From Campylorhamphus procurvoides (taxonomy: Eukaryota; Chordata; Aves; Passeriformes; Dendrocolaptidae): DNA of 64,000 nt. Positions 1 through 15,100 of the stretch are shown here, piece by piece. The notes beneath the pieces were generated by a model. The model was not told the DNA's origin and made no database searches. It was given only the letters and a program-made list of their open reading frames with translations. Position 1 is the stretch's first letter; each line of letters opens with the position of its first letter. The position numbers were made by a program, and so were the translations under genes. The stretch is taken from NCBI GenBank assembly GCA_013396655.1, contig WBMV01006646.1, positions 372,001 to 436,000 on the forward strand, in the 5' to 3' direction.

Positions 1-12
1 CAGACATGTTAC

Positions 13-106
13 CTATCTTTATTTGTCCATCCTTATCTGCTGGTCCCTTGGGAATAATTGACTTCACGTATATCCCACCATCACATACACTAGTGTTAAT
101 TCCACC
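13..106 (-). CDS. FRMPD2: FRMPD2 exon 21 (PDZ2 core); gene continues left of window
   Basis: Acceptor TGTTTTGCAG, then [20 protein letters not shown] followed by [11 protein letters not shown]. It continues the PDZ2 loop from exon 20 (SVT-GGINTSV) and carries [22 protein letters not shown]. Donor AAGATAG|GTAACA leaves phase 1. The remaining gene is outside the window. Confidence 0.9.
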
Positions 107-3100
107 CTGCAAAACATATGCCCACAGATTAGAGTGGAGACTTCATATTTCTTCCTGTGATAAAAATCAAAGCAATTTATACATGCATTGCAAAGCAACT
201 GTTTCAGCAATTTCTTTATTTTTTTTTAATATATATATAGGAAAAAAGAGAAAGAGGATGTTACTCCAAACCCCCATCTAGTTGTAATATACTTCCATAG
301 GCAGTAATCTTGTTTTATTTTCTCAGGAAAATGCAATGAATTTCTATGTGGCTATATAAAAACATTTACTAAATGTTCGTAAATTTTTCCCTGTGCTCAC
401 ATAAAGATGGGGCTGCATCTTTCAGTTAGTCTCTAGCTCAGCCTCTAAGCTATGCAATATCCATTCTGCAATTATTAACCTTTTGGTCAATATATATATA
501 ACTTGTGCAGCTCAGAGAAGTTCCAGATTGACCTAGGAAACATGTTCCATCCATTTACGTGCTCTGACCACATTCAGATGAAAAAATAGCCCTTAATTTC
601 TTCTGCAAGCAATGAAATGGCTGTTGCTTCCCACTCAATTTCAGCAAAGACTGTAAAGACATCTCAGCCTGGAGGGGTAAATTCAACTTTGACAGGCAGG
701 ACAAGAAATTATGATTCAAATGTGTCAGACAGTTTTCACTGCTGTTTTCCCTGGTCTTCTAAATATACAGAAAACTGTTTTTCCTCGTATTATAAAATAA
801 AATTTTCTAGGGCCCTTTCTCTGGCCTTCAGGGTGAGATCCATGGCTTATCTTGAGTCTGCGCAGGTAAATTTTCAACTCCCCAGCATGGCTTGGCTTCT
901 GTTACACGGCTTGTTGAGGCACAGGCCAAAGCCATGTCAGGGGCTCTCAACAACTACACAGTGCCTGTGCCCACTGCTTGAGCCCTGCCATGGTCCTGTG
1001 CAATCTGCTCCTACAGACACAGGCTTTAAATTACAGGAGCTGCAGAGGAGCAACAAAACCAGTCATGACTTGGAGAATTCTTTTCATCGTGTTTTCTCGA
1101 GCCTCTGGCTGTATCCCTCCCTGGCCAAACTCCACTGTCAGTGGTAGACCTTGTTCTCAAATTGAGTAGGGACGAAAAGGGTTTGCACTGCCATGTGCTT
1201 TATGCCAGGATATTTCCTTCACAGACCGTGCAGGTAACAACAGGGGAATGAGCAGAGCCCTTGATCTCGGTCATGTAACAGTTTGACAGACAGAATGAAA
1301 GATTAACAGTAACACTTGCAGTCACACTGATTCCAAAAGTCCCATCTTCTTTAACAAGCTCCACTGTATAGATTTCCTTTGAGTTGTTTTCTGTTGGAGA
1401 TGGTAAGTGGGAAGAATCAGCTCCCTGTCTCAAAAATATAAACATTAATGAGATTACAGAATCTTAGTTTAAAAAAAAAAAAAAAGGAAGAGAGCATTTC
1501 CAGAAGATATAAAGGGTTTGATCCTGCCATTACTGTAAGCCTGGAATGATTCAATTTATATCCCTGATATTATTTGAAGCCTATGCTAATGTTACTCGAA
1601 ATTCAATCTGTCTAAATGTGCATAAGCTGAGTATATATAGGGAGGAAGTCTAACAGGAAGAAATTAGACACAAAATGTTGTTCTGTGACTGGTTGAAAAC
1701 TTAAGAAATTGCAAGAAAATAATGAAAATTTTATACCTTCACTGAAAAAGAAAGGAAAAGTTTTAATAATATTTTGTTAAGCAGTTTCCCCATTTATTCA
1801 TGTTTCAAACATATCTATCCTTTTGACATTTCCAATGTAATTTATTCCAAGATTTTCTTTCTCATTTCCATATTTTCTTTTAATTTCTCAGTTACTTTCC
1901 ATTCTTAATATAGCTAGTATGTTGTTATTTGTTATATTCTGGGCATAACATTACTGAGCATCAAAATCTGAGTTACCTCTACATCCAGGCTATCAGCTGA
2001 AGGAATTGGAATCCTAGAGCCCAATTTTGGTGCTAAACTCCAGGAAAGAGTCTTCTCAAGTTCATCTATTTTTATGTCCTGTTCTTTGGGGAGAGCTGTA
2101 TGACAATCCTGAATCTTCTTTCTCCCACTCTCTACACAAGAGATCTCAGATCCACTAGTGCTGTTGCCTCTTGATAGATTCTTTTCTTCATTTAATCCTT
2201 CTTCATACATGTCTGTAAATCCATACCAAAATAAAACATTGCTGAATCTAAGTAAACTTGAAGGCAAATATTGTTATATCCCAGACCAGGAGGACACAGT
2301 AACTTCCTATTTCAACTCATTGTGACATCAGATCTATAAAATGAGCTAGTCACTGTAAAATGGAGCACTGCTCTTATAAGTGTGGAGAAATGCATTTGCT
2401 TCATCCTTGCAGGGGACTATGACTCTCCATCAGAGAAAGAAATGCCAAATTCCCTTAGTGTTCAGCAATGCAGGCCATAACAGATTTTTTCACACTGGTG
2501 TAGAACAGAAATCACATTATACCTACTAGAAGCTGACTATTTTCACTGCTAGTATATGGTTATTATAACTGGCACCAAGTGGCAAGAACACACATCCCAG
2601 TGCCTAATAAATATGAATGTCTTAACTATTAGCATTCCAGAGACAGCAAAAGCATTTGCCTTTATACCTTTGGGTTGAGAGATGATGAGCTCCACTTCAT
2701 CAGGAGAGTTCTGTATGATTTTAACTGCAGTATTAAATGAGACACCCTCAAGGCTAATATTATTTACAGAGATGAGTCGTCCTCCTTAAAAAAAATAGAA
2801 TAAAAACAAGACAAAGCACATCTAAGTAAGGAAATAAATCCAGAATAGCTAACTTTAAACTATGCAAATATTTTAATTCTAATTAAAAACTAAGGATAGT
2901 GACCTGGTTTGATATTTCCAGCTCTGTCTGCAGGTCCCCCAGGGATAATTGAAGCGATGAATATACCAAGGTCTAATTTTCCTACATTTTCTCCTCCAAT
3001 AATTACAAAACCTGCAAAAACGAGATAGCATGAGAATGCAGAGACATTGGCAGTATTAGAAAAGATGAACCTTAGGAGCACAAAAGGCTCTTACTCCAAT

Positions 3101-6100
3101 GGTGTAAGTTTTAGATATGGTCTGAAGTATGGGGAGCTCTGATTTACATGGCATCAAGGTCTTGATTTGGGAGAGCTTTAAACTTACATCATAATTAAAG
3201 TGTGCTAGCAACTTTGGTCACAATTTAAATATAATTTCTCAATAAGAATGCTTTCCTGGCTTGCTACTTTTAAATACTCCCACTACTTTTTTACAAGAGT
3301 CATAAATGAGGCGGACTTGCAGTGTTTAATGCCTGTGGGATGAAAATGGTATAAAAGCTCATTGGATAAATTTGAACATTATTCTACATCATGCAACCAG
3401 GAAACCTGAGGTGGGCCATGTGAACTTCTCATTTAAGAGATCTAAGAAAATCAAATATATTGTCAAGTAGTTCAATTTCACTATCCTAGCTCTGTCTATT
3501 GCAGAATATATTCTTCTCACTAGTTGGGTTTGGGATTAGGATATTAACACAGACCTGCACCATTTAGAATTTGATTTTTAGTTGTATTAATGGTCAGCTG
3601 TGAAACCTGATGGTCCTCTGAACTCATCCACAAGAACAGGATACAGTGTGATTACAGTATTAGATAATTAGATTGTTGTTATCCAAATAACAATCTGGAA
3701 GTTGAGAAACATTCATGTTAAGCTTGTGTACACATTTTGGGCCCCCACAGACAATACTTGTAAGGTTTAAGATAAATGAAACCAGCACACATGCATTTGA
3801 GATAAAAAACTAAACCCATGTTCCTTTCATTCTACCCTTAGCACTTGATCCCCTTGATCTCTGTGGCCTTAGTTAGTCCTCTGAAAACATAGGGGTCTTG
3901 ATTTATGTGCTTAGTCCTTTTCAGTCTTGGAAATTCTAAGTCCTTCACAAAGATTGGTAGTCTTATTCTATAAGAAGAATAAATGGGGTGAACAAGTTTA
4001 CAGTTTTGCCCAGCTTGACTCAGCAAGTATCAGTGTTAGCATCAGGATCTGGTAGTCCCAATAACATGTTCCTTACTTACCAAATCCGTTCTTGGGGTCA
4101 CGTTTTAGGCTGACACAAATGATTTCTCTTTCTAGACCACTTAACAGAATTTCCTTTTGGATGCCTGGTGATCCAGGTGCTGCAGAAACAAACCAGCTAG
4201 AATAAATGTAGATTAATGCTGGGAGACAGTAGATTCATATGTTGTGCAAAATTGGAGCTTCAAAAATTGAAATATATTTTGTCCTTGATTTCAGCATCAC
4301 TGTTACTTCTGAATCAACATAATTCATGAAGAAAGCTCAAACAAATGTTCAGAAGTTTTCATTCTTTAGAAAAGTCTACGTACAGAGCTGTGTAAGCTCT
4401 TCCTATTATATTCCTTTTTCTGAGACTCTGCGTTTTTCTGCAAAGTTTTTATTAAGATAAGGATATTTAAAGAGTCAGGTGTGTAGTGTCCATTGAATGT
4501 GAATATGATTTGGACACATCTCCTATGGGTTCCTTTGGAAACTCCGGCCTTAGGCCCTGTGGGCACTTTTGGCTCTGCAGCTGCAATCCAACCAGTACTG
4601 ATTGCAGTGGTGTCTTCTGTAGTGTTAATAGGACTTAACATTGTGCAATTATCGGAGTGTGTTCAAAGTTCAGTTCTAATTTTAGAATGGACTAACCAAA
4701 TATGCATAGCTTCATATTCCATAGATCTGCTTACTGTGTGCATGCAATATGGCTTCTATTAGAAAATTAGGTATCCAGTCCTCAGTCCAGTATTAGGTAT
4801 CCATTAGGTATCCAGTTAATGTCATGCAAATGCAAGAAGAGAGGGGAACCTGGAGCCTTTATTGTCTCATGCATTATTTATTGTGTTGTAGATCTCAGCT
4901 GCAAACCAGTGACCCTTGAGCACAGGGATATTGCTCTGTGCAAGAATCTCAGTGTGTACTGAACTACAGAGAATCTCTGTAGAGCATTAGGCACCATTAT
5001 AGAATAATTTGATCATGAAGTCCCTTACCACTGATCCTGACAGAAAGCAGGAGTTAAAGGGAAGAAAATAGTTTGTCTTGCTAAAGTCTGGGTTAATTCC
5101 CAGGACCAGAAGTACAACAGGATATTCTTTAATTTGTAAGCAGAATATATCTTGGTCTTCTGCTATTGAAACAATAAATATAGAAGGGTATCATCTCTCT
5201 TTGTGATTGTTATACTCACCACTGTTTGTGTTCTGAGCTGAATGGATAGAGAGGTAGTCATAACTCCTTTGCTTTCCATTCAAATGCATTTCTGACTGGG
5301 ATAGGCCTGATAAGGATCTGCACAGCAAGAAATGAAGACTGTGTTACAAAAACAAATCAGTAATGGAATTTAGCACTCTTCATTGTCAGTCTGTCAGAGA
5401 CAAGTTGGAAATGCACGTGTTTATAGTTTTTCAAGGAGTATTTTGATTTTCTGGGACACATTTCATTGTAGGGGAGAAGTAATTTATCCTTGCCAGCATT
5501 TGCTTCCAAGTAACATCTGCCATCAGACCACTCATATGATTGATTATACCCTGTATTTTTCTCAGAGCTGAGTGCAGGCATCAGGAAAACAGCATAGCCT
5601 CATCATGATTCATTTAGTCCTGCTGTTCATTTAGACAAAACCACGCCTGCAAGTTTTCCTGGTAATTCATGTTCTTCTTGGCTCTATTCTAGCTCTTAGT
5701 ATTCTAAAAGGCACTAGAATTCATCAAAGGCCTTGGGATTGTGTGCAGCTATAGTAACTACCTACGCAGGTGAATGTACTAACATAGATGAAGAGGGAGA
5801 AGTTCTTGTACTGTTCCCTATGATTTGCAGCTTTAGACATTGTGGTGGTTTGACCCTGGATAAATGCCTGGAAGCAATCAATTAGGTATTGATTCCTTCA
5901 TTCCTGACCAAAACCAGCTTCCACTGTGCATTTAGTTCACACACTGCCATTTCCAGAGAAGATGCACAGACAGATTTTACATTTATTCTCTCTTATCTTT
6001 AGACTTCCCCATAAGCCAGTAAATGGTTCATTCCTGAGTCTGGTACCAATTTAAATGTCACTTGTTTTCAAGGTCTTATCTGTTAGTCTGTTAGTTTCTT

Positions 6101-9100
6101 GCCTGTGTTTGCACTACTGCTAGCACTATGGAGCCCCAGGACTTTTGGTGTGACCACAGTAAAAGCTAAAAAAAAAAAAAAAACACTAAAAAAAAAAAAA
6201 AAGTTTGCCTCCTCATTTACCATAGAAGTTTGCAATTATAGTCTATGACTGAGTATTCTTACACATTTCTAAGGGAAAAAGTAAACCTACCTGCCAAGAT
6301 TGCTCTTGTCCCTCATTCTGTTGTTGGTTTCCACACTGAGGTTATCACAAGATTTGCTTATCATCCCAGCAGAAAGGTTTTCCAGGTTTGCTCCATAGAG
6401 CACATTCTCTGAACGAGACAGCCTTTGGATAAGGGCAAGGTGTTCATGCTGAGCTGCATATGCAGAATTTGATTTGTCTATTTCCACAAATTTACTGTCT
6501 TCTGAATAAGAAGTGAGAGAGAAGAGGAAGGAAAGATAAATCCACTGATATTAGCCCATCTTTTTAACCTCACAGGAACTTTCCTTCTAACCTTTTGAAC
6601 ATGTCAGAAAAAAAAAAGATTGACATCACAGATACACCGTTCTTGTATCCTTGAGAGTATCTAGGCCTTGGAGTGAGTAGAAGGAGTTTTCAATCCATTT
6701 CTTTCTTAGAAAGTATATGCTGTATTTAGATTTCATATCTATGAATTATAATACAAATTCACTTTCCAAGAAGACAGATGAAATGTGAAACCCTATATTT
6801 TTAAACCTGAATATCTCTGTAAAGTGTATTTTGTAATTTTTTGGTGTATGAAAAATACGTGTCTGACAGAGTCTGAATTAGCCAGGTTGGTAGTAGTTTC
6901 TCATCCTTCACAGATCCTCCACTCCTTTATATGTATATCTGAGAAGAGAGGCGCTCTACTAACACATGCTCTCCAAAGTTCAGAGAGGTGCCGAGAAGCT
7001 GAGTGATTTGCACAAGTGAAGTTAAGTAGGGGACCATCTTCGTGGCAATACTTGCTACCGAGTTTTCCACCTTTGTGTGAAATCTACTGTTTGTTTAGTG
7101 ACATCTGGGCTGTGCTATGTACAGATATGTCCTCTCGAAAGATTTTATTTTTCTGAAACAAGATAGTGCTGAAGGAGACATTAATTTATTTAGGTTCTCA
7201 ACTGGTGGTCTGTAGAGGGGATTTGGAGGAGAGACGGACAGCAGAGAATTAGAGACACATTAGAAAGTAAAACAAAACCTCTGCTTGATACAGGCCGGCA
7301 TCCATATGGGGTTTAATTTTGCTTGTGCATGACAGCTAACCTCCTATGTGTTTTCCTAGTAAATATTAGCCAGAATACAACTTTCTAGAACTCAACTCTG
7401 TAACATTAAATCTAGGCTCCCTCTTTGCTCAGTGACTTTGATCAAAGGCATTTCTTAAGGCATCAGAAGGCTTAACTGTCCACAGTGTGAGCGCAGTCTG
7501 GGAGTTGCTATGGTGATTCCAAAGTAGGGGGTTGCTATCAAGTTTTGAAGTGATGGTGACATATATCTGAACAGTGCAGCAGAAGCAGAAGCATGCAGAA
7601 AGAGCCTCATAATCTCCTACAGCCTCTCTGTGGTGGCAAAGGCAGCATTTTGAAGTACTGTCTGTCATTGCCTTCAAAAAGATTTTTTTTCTGGGACAGC
7701 AGGCACACGCTGAACCTCAGAAACTGTGGTCACATGGCTTGTGTAAGTCTGGCTGGTTTCAGTGATTTGGTGTACTTGTAATCAGGACGTGGGTTATAAT
7801 TTTCTTACTTCTCCATCATTTTATTCTGTTATATATGGAATGTAGTAATTTTTATTAGCATATATTACCACAAGCAAATGTGACACAGGAAACTTTAGGA
7901 TTCACTCTTAGCACTCATTTGTATGCTAAAAAACACAGTCCCACTAAATTATGTTTGAAGCTACTGGCACCAAACTACAAAAGGTGCATTGAACCTAAAT
8001 GCCATCCTAGCATTTTTTTCATGGTAACAAATTATTGCTGATTTCACCTTTCATTAAATTATTTTAGTGGGAAGGAGGCAATATTTCAATCATCCTGTTA
8101 TATTCCACAGCATAATTTGTTGTCCACACTTTTACAGTTTTACTACAGAAAGGAGTATGCCAGCAGATAAGGCATGACACTTGATTCTCCTGCTACAACT
8201 CACTGGGATCAGATACTCAGGGATTGTAAATGATTATGGTTCTGTTCAAGGCAGTGGATGAGCTAGTGAAAACTCTTGTTGCTTCACTGAAGTCAAGAGT
8301 GATGAGAGTTGTCATCTTAGGCTGTTTTTCCTTATGTGCCTCAGTTTCCCCATAATGATCCTCACCCATCTTTACAGAGCATGCTGAGAACTGTGAGTGA
8401 GAAGTACCATGTAACTGCCCTGGGTTGAGCATTACCTTCCTTAGAAACTATGGAAAATCTGAAGTCTAGGGAGGTATTACTCATATCTTCCACAGACAAG
8501 GCAAAATCTAAGAGCTGCTGGCAGCTCCATAATTGAGTGGGTATGATTCATGTACCTTTGGTTTAGTGACTTTGTCCTCGGACTGAACCATAGGGTAGAA
8601 TCCCTGTCTTATGCAAAGACAACTAAATTCAGTTCCAGCATATCTGGACACTACTAAAATTCTAATTTGTGTGGAACATTTTCCAGGTTACATTTGGAGT
8701 AGAATTCTCAGCAGATCTCCTGAAGAGAAATCATGCCTTTTTTTTTTTCCTTTTAAATCTGAATTTATCTACATATGTATTATCATCAGATAACCCCTCT
8801 TCAGCCACTACACATGCCCATTCATATGCACATGGCTTAGGCTCCTCTAAATTCCAGCGTAGTAGGAGACATTCCTTTCTACCTGCAGGAGACTGAAACT
8901 GATGTGGCAGGTTCTAATTCTCAGCTTTGGTGAATGCCCCTTTCGTAAAACCTAACCCTGTCCTATGGCTGCAATAATGAAAGTGCATTTATACCTCACC
9001 TGATGAAGCTTGCCGAAGTTGCCGAGAATTCATCTGTGCATTGAATTTGTGCTGGGCAGAGCAGAGGTCCAGTAGATATTTACATGTCTTTGCTGTATCA

Positions 9101-12100
9101 GTAATGAATGTGTGTTTCTTGCCACTGAAGCTGCTTTCAATCATGAATTTTTTTCTCTGAAGAGAAAAAAAAAAGCACAGCTTGCTTCATGTAGCAGTCA
9201 CTACACTGAGGCACTGAAAGTTCATTTATATAATCTTGTTGTTTTGTCCAGTTGTATTTATGCCTGACTACATGCCTTTTGGGTGCAGTAAATGCCAGTT
9301 TAAATTCAATAGCTATTAGATAGGTGTCTGTCCTTGGGATCAAAACTCTTCTATGTCAAAATTCAAGCCTTTTGGCATAGAATGCATTGAGAGCAGGTTG
9401 CTAAAACTGAAAAATTTGGTCCCTCAGAAGTTAAAATTATTTAACAAACTTAACGTGAAAATGGACATATCTTCAAGGGGCAGCAGGACCATTTTGGGAC
9501 AGTATGCAAGCTGAGAAATGTGTGATGCAGTTTGACATCTAGGCTGTACGGTAGTAGATTAATATACCTCTAATGTCAAAATTCCACTTAGAAAGTGTCA
9601 CAATCTTGTCACCAATACTAGTTTTCTATCAGACATGAACCTGCTAAGAGATGAGGATAGGAATAATGAGGTCTGGAACTGAGAGACATGATCCCATGAG
9701 CTGGTGTAGGCAGGAAAACAGAAGAAAAAAGAGAGAACAGTAAAGATGAGAGAGAAATTAAAATAGAATATGCCATAGAGAGGTTCAACATAGTCTCTGT
9801 AATAGTCAGCACCAGATTATTCAGTTTTATAGTAATTTGACTCCAGCTTTGTCAATAAAACCTCCAGAACTATTCCTCACAAAGAACTGGATGTCTTCAT
9901 ATCTACATCCAGATCCATTTTTGGTTCTAAACTATTTTCAAAAAGGACCTGCCTGTATGGAATGAATCTAATTCTGGCCCTGAATGCAATAAATTTATCA
10001 AAGTGTCAGGAAGAAGGGGAGTAAAGAAGAGGAGTGGAGAAAAGATTCAGTTAGTTCCAACTCACATGAGCTGAAATTCTCTCTGTTTCACGCCACTGGA
10101 ATCTTAAACTCGCAATTCTTGTGTGGTTTTTGATCTCATAGACAATGATGCCTTTGGCACAGATTCCCAGGATTATGTCCCCTTCTGCTCCTTTCTTCTC
10201 TTGGGACACGCGATAGAATAACACTCCATATTCAGGAAGTTGCTGAGTCACCTTGTAGAGAAAAAGGGCTTTTATCATGCATTACTGAAAAAGATTCATG
10301 GGAAGAAAAGGCAGGTAGATAGATGGGAGAGGAAATGTTTTTGAGCATCTTTACTGAGCATTCTTTCCCTCTGTCAAGAATCCTTTGAAAAACCTTACCA
10401 AAATTTTATAGCTACAGCCTCACAGAATCATCACCTTACTGTGGAATGTCATACAGTCATTACATACGTTAATTTTCCATGTGTAAAATTGAAATAACAC
10501 TTTTCTACAAACTTCGTTTGAAGATGCAGGAGCATTATGTAGCTTCCTGGACAATCATCTAAACATTACAGCGGCACTGAGATACTCAGTATTACTGCCA
10601 CTTGGCACTTGTGGGTGTTCTGAGTAGAAATCCACCCAGGATTAGTGCAGCTGACTACTGTGAAACCTTGGAGTTTTCTTCCCTTTCCCTGAGCAAACCC
10701 AGAAACCACGAGGTACAGCAAAAAATATGATCTTAGTAAAACTGCTCATATTTTGGTGCCAGGGCTACACTGACATTATTATGGGCTTGTGGGGCTTCCT
10801 TTCTGCAGCAGTGATGATCAGCTGGAAATCTTAACAGCGGTGACACCACAGCTCCCAGCTTGCAACAAACTCTCTCAGGTATATATGCCCATTTCTTCAT
10901 GGCTGTCATCTTTGACAATTAGACATTATAGATTTCCACTGCCAACACCTTAGTTATAGGTTTGGCTAAACTGTACCTCAAATTATCTAATCTAAATATA
11001 CCGGTGACTTAGGAGGGAATTTCACTGCCCTAAAATTCCCTTCAGTGCCAGACTTTATAGTAACAGATCTCCAGTGTCACTTCTTTCTTGCACATTGCTG
11101 GGCAAAAAGTTAAAGTAGGATTATACTTCAAGGGACTGAAGAGCCAGCTTCTATCCCAGGCCTCAAACTGTGTAGAGAATACTCTGAGGAACTCACCCAG
11201 AGGTTCTGGGTGTTGATGCTTGTCTTTCTGCCTCCTATACTTGCCAAAAAATTTTTAAAATGTGACCCTTTACTGAACTATAGAACATGAGGAGAGTTTA
11301 CTGTCCTCTTTTGTGATCTGCAGATCAATGTGAGTTTATTCTAAAACTTTGTTTCTTTCTGAGAAGCTACTGTAGAATCCCCAAATGACTTTTCAACCAT
11401 GAATAGAGATTTTCAGTGACCAAAATAAAACACTTTAAGAAGATCTGTTTTTCAGAAAGTATCCATGGTGCAAATGTTCAGGTCCTGAAAACTGGGGTAT
11501 CTATAATCACTAGCTGAATCTGGGTTTTAATTTTTAATCCCTTTCATATTTGGAATTTACATGTTCTTGCCATAGGGGCTTTCTCACTTTGTATGATGTG
11601 TTGGCTCCTTCTACAGACTTATTCATTAAAACAGATACCAACAAAGCTGCTTTTCTTCATTGGATTTGCCACACATGATGAGATTGTCATTAAGACTAAG
11701 CTTCATTCTATTTCTTCAATTCCACTGACAGTGTTAGATGAGGAACTAACATAATTAAATAGCAACTGAACTAAAATGATGCTATAAATAAAAGCATGTT
11801 GCACTGCAGCAAAATGACTCCTGATATTTATCCATTATTTAATCTTGGATATTTTTCATTTGATGGAAAGCAGAGAATTTTGGGGAGGAGAAATTAGCAG
11901 GAAAAAAAATAAATCCCATATCATCATGACACTTTAGAGCCCTAGAGAAATACTCATGTTAGAAAATACTTCAGATAAGTCCCTCACTCCCAGGGCACAG
12001 ATACTTTTAAATAAACAATCAGTACATGTTTAGAAAGGGACTGAACAGCTGTTGTAATTTCAGAAGTCAAAAAAGTGCTTATTCCCATGTTTTATAATCA

Positions 12101-15100
12101 TCTGGAAACCAGGCATGTTGGTAACAAGCCAAAAATTTGTATCAAGTCTTAGGATGCTGAAAATACAGCAAAATGTGTTTTAACACTTTATATAAACTCT
12201 CAGTGAAAATGACAGTACCTATAGCAGAATGAAATTCTGAATTTTTTGTTGACTATTCAAATTTGTTCACCATATCTAAAATCCACTGTATCAGGCAAGA
12301 AGGAAATAGTAGAGAAGAGTAAATAGAGAGGGGCATTCTACCTCAAAAAGAAAATGTTTGAGGTATGGCAAGTTACCTTTAAAAATTCTAGTTCAGCTTC
12401 ATCCTCAAATAGGGAACGATTCATACGATGTAATTTAGCAAGCTCTCGCTGTACATATACCAGGGTCATTTTCTCTATCCGACTTACTGGTACATAATCT
12501 TCAACACGAAAATAGTTCTTTCCATGCATCTGTGGGGGGAATAAAATGAAAAAAAAATGGAGAAACAAGTCTTTTGTTCTTACTTGCCTTTTCTTGTTCT
12601 TTGCATTTGATTTGCAGTGTGACCCATATGCAGAAGTCACCCTGTTGCCATTTCCTAGAGAAAGGTAGGGAACAGCAGGCTCCTGACAGCCTGTACCTCT
12701 TGTACCTGTACCCAGCCAGGTGCTCAAAGCATTCACTTCTTAGTGCAGAGGACAAAGGTATGTCCTGCAGATATGTCCTACACTTAATGCTGACAGCTAC
12801 AGATGCCTACAGTGGGGGACCCATTGCCATGATGGATGTGACCAGATGGACCAGACCACCCACCCAGAGTTCAATTAGTACAGCTACACTGATATATATA
12901 TAACTTAGGATATGGAAATAACATAAATGGGTATTTTCTATATACTTCAAAACTAGGATGACTAGTTCAGATATACCATCCGTGACCTTCCTGTTTTTGT
13001 GGCTTGTGTATCTGAGCCTATGCATAGAATAGCTGTGAATTCTGGAGTGTACATTCCTTTATTTCTGCCATGCTTACTACTGTCTTTAAGCCCTTCTGCA
13101 CATCCAAGCTGTTGGAAATTTTCTACAGATTTTCTGGAGTTTCGAGGATATTTTGTGAATTATGAAGGATAAAGAGTCTCTCATCATTTTACCATATTTC
13201 TTGCCAAATTCACCTGCCTCATTACTGCTCCTTAATTGGGAAAATTTTGTAATTTTTAAAATTAAATCTGGAGGATTTAACTGAAGGACTTCACTGAAAT
13301 TCTGTGTTATTCACATTTCTTCTTTAAACTCTGTATGACAAACAAAAGATGCAAAAGTTGTTGAGAGAGACCTCTGAGAAATATTGTATTGTTTATCCAC
13401 ACCTCAGAAGCATAATTGCCAAGCTCTGCCTGTAAAGCCAAAGCGCCGAGTTTCAGGGCAGTCTCGTCATTGCAATATAATCGTTCCTCTAAAATATCTT
13501 TACGAAGCTGCAGGTAAAACTGATGCCTTGTCAAGCCATGCCTGAAATACAAAAGGGTTTAGAAACACAGGAGGAGCTTTGAATGGTATCCCTAAATGCT
13601 ACTGGTTTTCCTGCAGCCAGCAGAATTGTGCACTTACTGGATAACATTAAAGTGGTTGACAAAGAATTTTATCCTTAGAAAGAGCGTGAAATTGATGATA
13701 GAGGTTTTCTTCTTGGGCTGGTCATTCCAGCCATCTGGGGCCACTTTGTAGAGTTTGGTCTCCTCATCCAAAAAGAAGAATTCTTTACCTGAAATGAAAA
13801 TTTTGGGTTCCGAGATAAATCTGGATATACTACAGCAGCTCAAAGTTCTGCTGTCTTCATATAGTGCATCACTGACAATAAAAAATAAAATGAATTGTGG
13901 ATGTCAGTGAGATTTACTTCTCTGTGTCATGGGTTAAGTTACTTCTCCTTCGATGGAGAACTTAGGTTAGTGGTATGTAATTTAGGATTACAATTGTTAG
14001 ATGCTGAATTAGTGTGGTATCTATGGAAACACTCTAGAATTGATGGAGCTTGCTTTCTGCTCACTATTCAGGTTCTGCATCCCATTATAAGCCTCATTCC
14101 CTTCACACAAGGTATGCTTCTTCCTGGTGTCTCAGCCACGCTTACCACCAGAAATGGGTCTAGTAGATGACAGAGCTGAACCTGTACTCTTATCTAGGAA
14201 TACAGCCTCCCTCAGTACAGTGCTTCCTGGAATTTCTGCTGAAGCTATACGGCTCAGTATTATTCCAGGGAAGGGCTGGGAAAGCCTTTTCTGTCTGGGA
14301 ATATAAGCCAGTAACATGCACAGTTCTAGGATAGACATGCTTTACATCAGTGCAGTACACTTTAAATCAACATACTTTACTTTTGCTTAAGCTTTGTATC
14401 TGCTTTTGTCTGAAGATCTCAAAGGATCTTACTGGAATTCATTAATGAAGTGACTACAGAGGCCCTGAGGGAGGGGCTGTTACTGTACTTAGCTGTATCC
14501 CATTACCTTTCAGGTAAGCCAAGCCAAAGTAGAAATGTTCCACCAAGTTTGCATATGCCACCACGGTGTTGAAGACATCTCTTGCCTTGGTCTTGATGTC
14601 ACATTGCACCTCAAGGCACTGCCCATTGAGTAGAATCACATTGAGATCCCTTTGGGACAAATAGGATTTCCCTTTTTTAGTCTAAGAACATGCAACAAAG
14701 AATGAAGAATGAGTGCCAAGTACAAGCAATTCAGATTCCACAGCATTTTGTTACTGAGGCCTCCTAGTCTTCTATCTCTACATAACCTGTTAGAATTGGT
14801 TACAATATTATGCTGTTCCCAGCCTTCTCATAAATTAATACCAAAAACATGTCTAATTTTTAAAAACCCCAGAGAACCCAAACAAAACAGCTGACCATAC
14901 TCAGACTGTATAGTCCCCAGGGTTATTCTAGATTTGGGGATTTTTATTTTTTTTTTTATTGCTCTATACAGTCAGCTTTTTACCTTCTCTTAATGAAAGG
15001 TAAAAGATGTTCCTGTAAGCTGGAGACGTCCCATACATCAACACTAGATGTCACATTGCATATTTGTTGTATAATCTTTGTCTCAAAAGTCTTGGGCTAA

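Larger units (their letters stand above)
1425..6290 (-). other. FRMPD2 introns between exons 20 and 14
   Basis: Introns at 1425-1976, 2213-2667, 2785-2903, 3012-4080, 4180-5219 and 5318-6290. I see only unique AT-rich sequence and a double A-run at 6167-6202. Short open frames here (for example 4493-4762) have no coding features. Confidence 0.6.

Noticed and set aside
4366..4762. Overlapping open frames on both strands in intron 15
   Set aside because: They lie within an intron whose flanking exons join in phase. No domain similarity.
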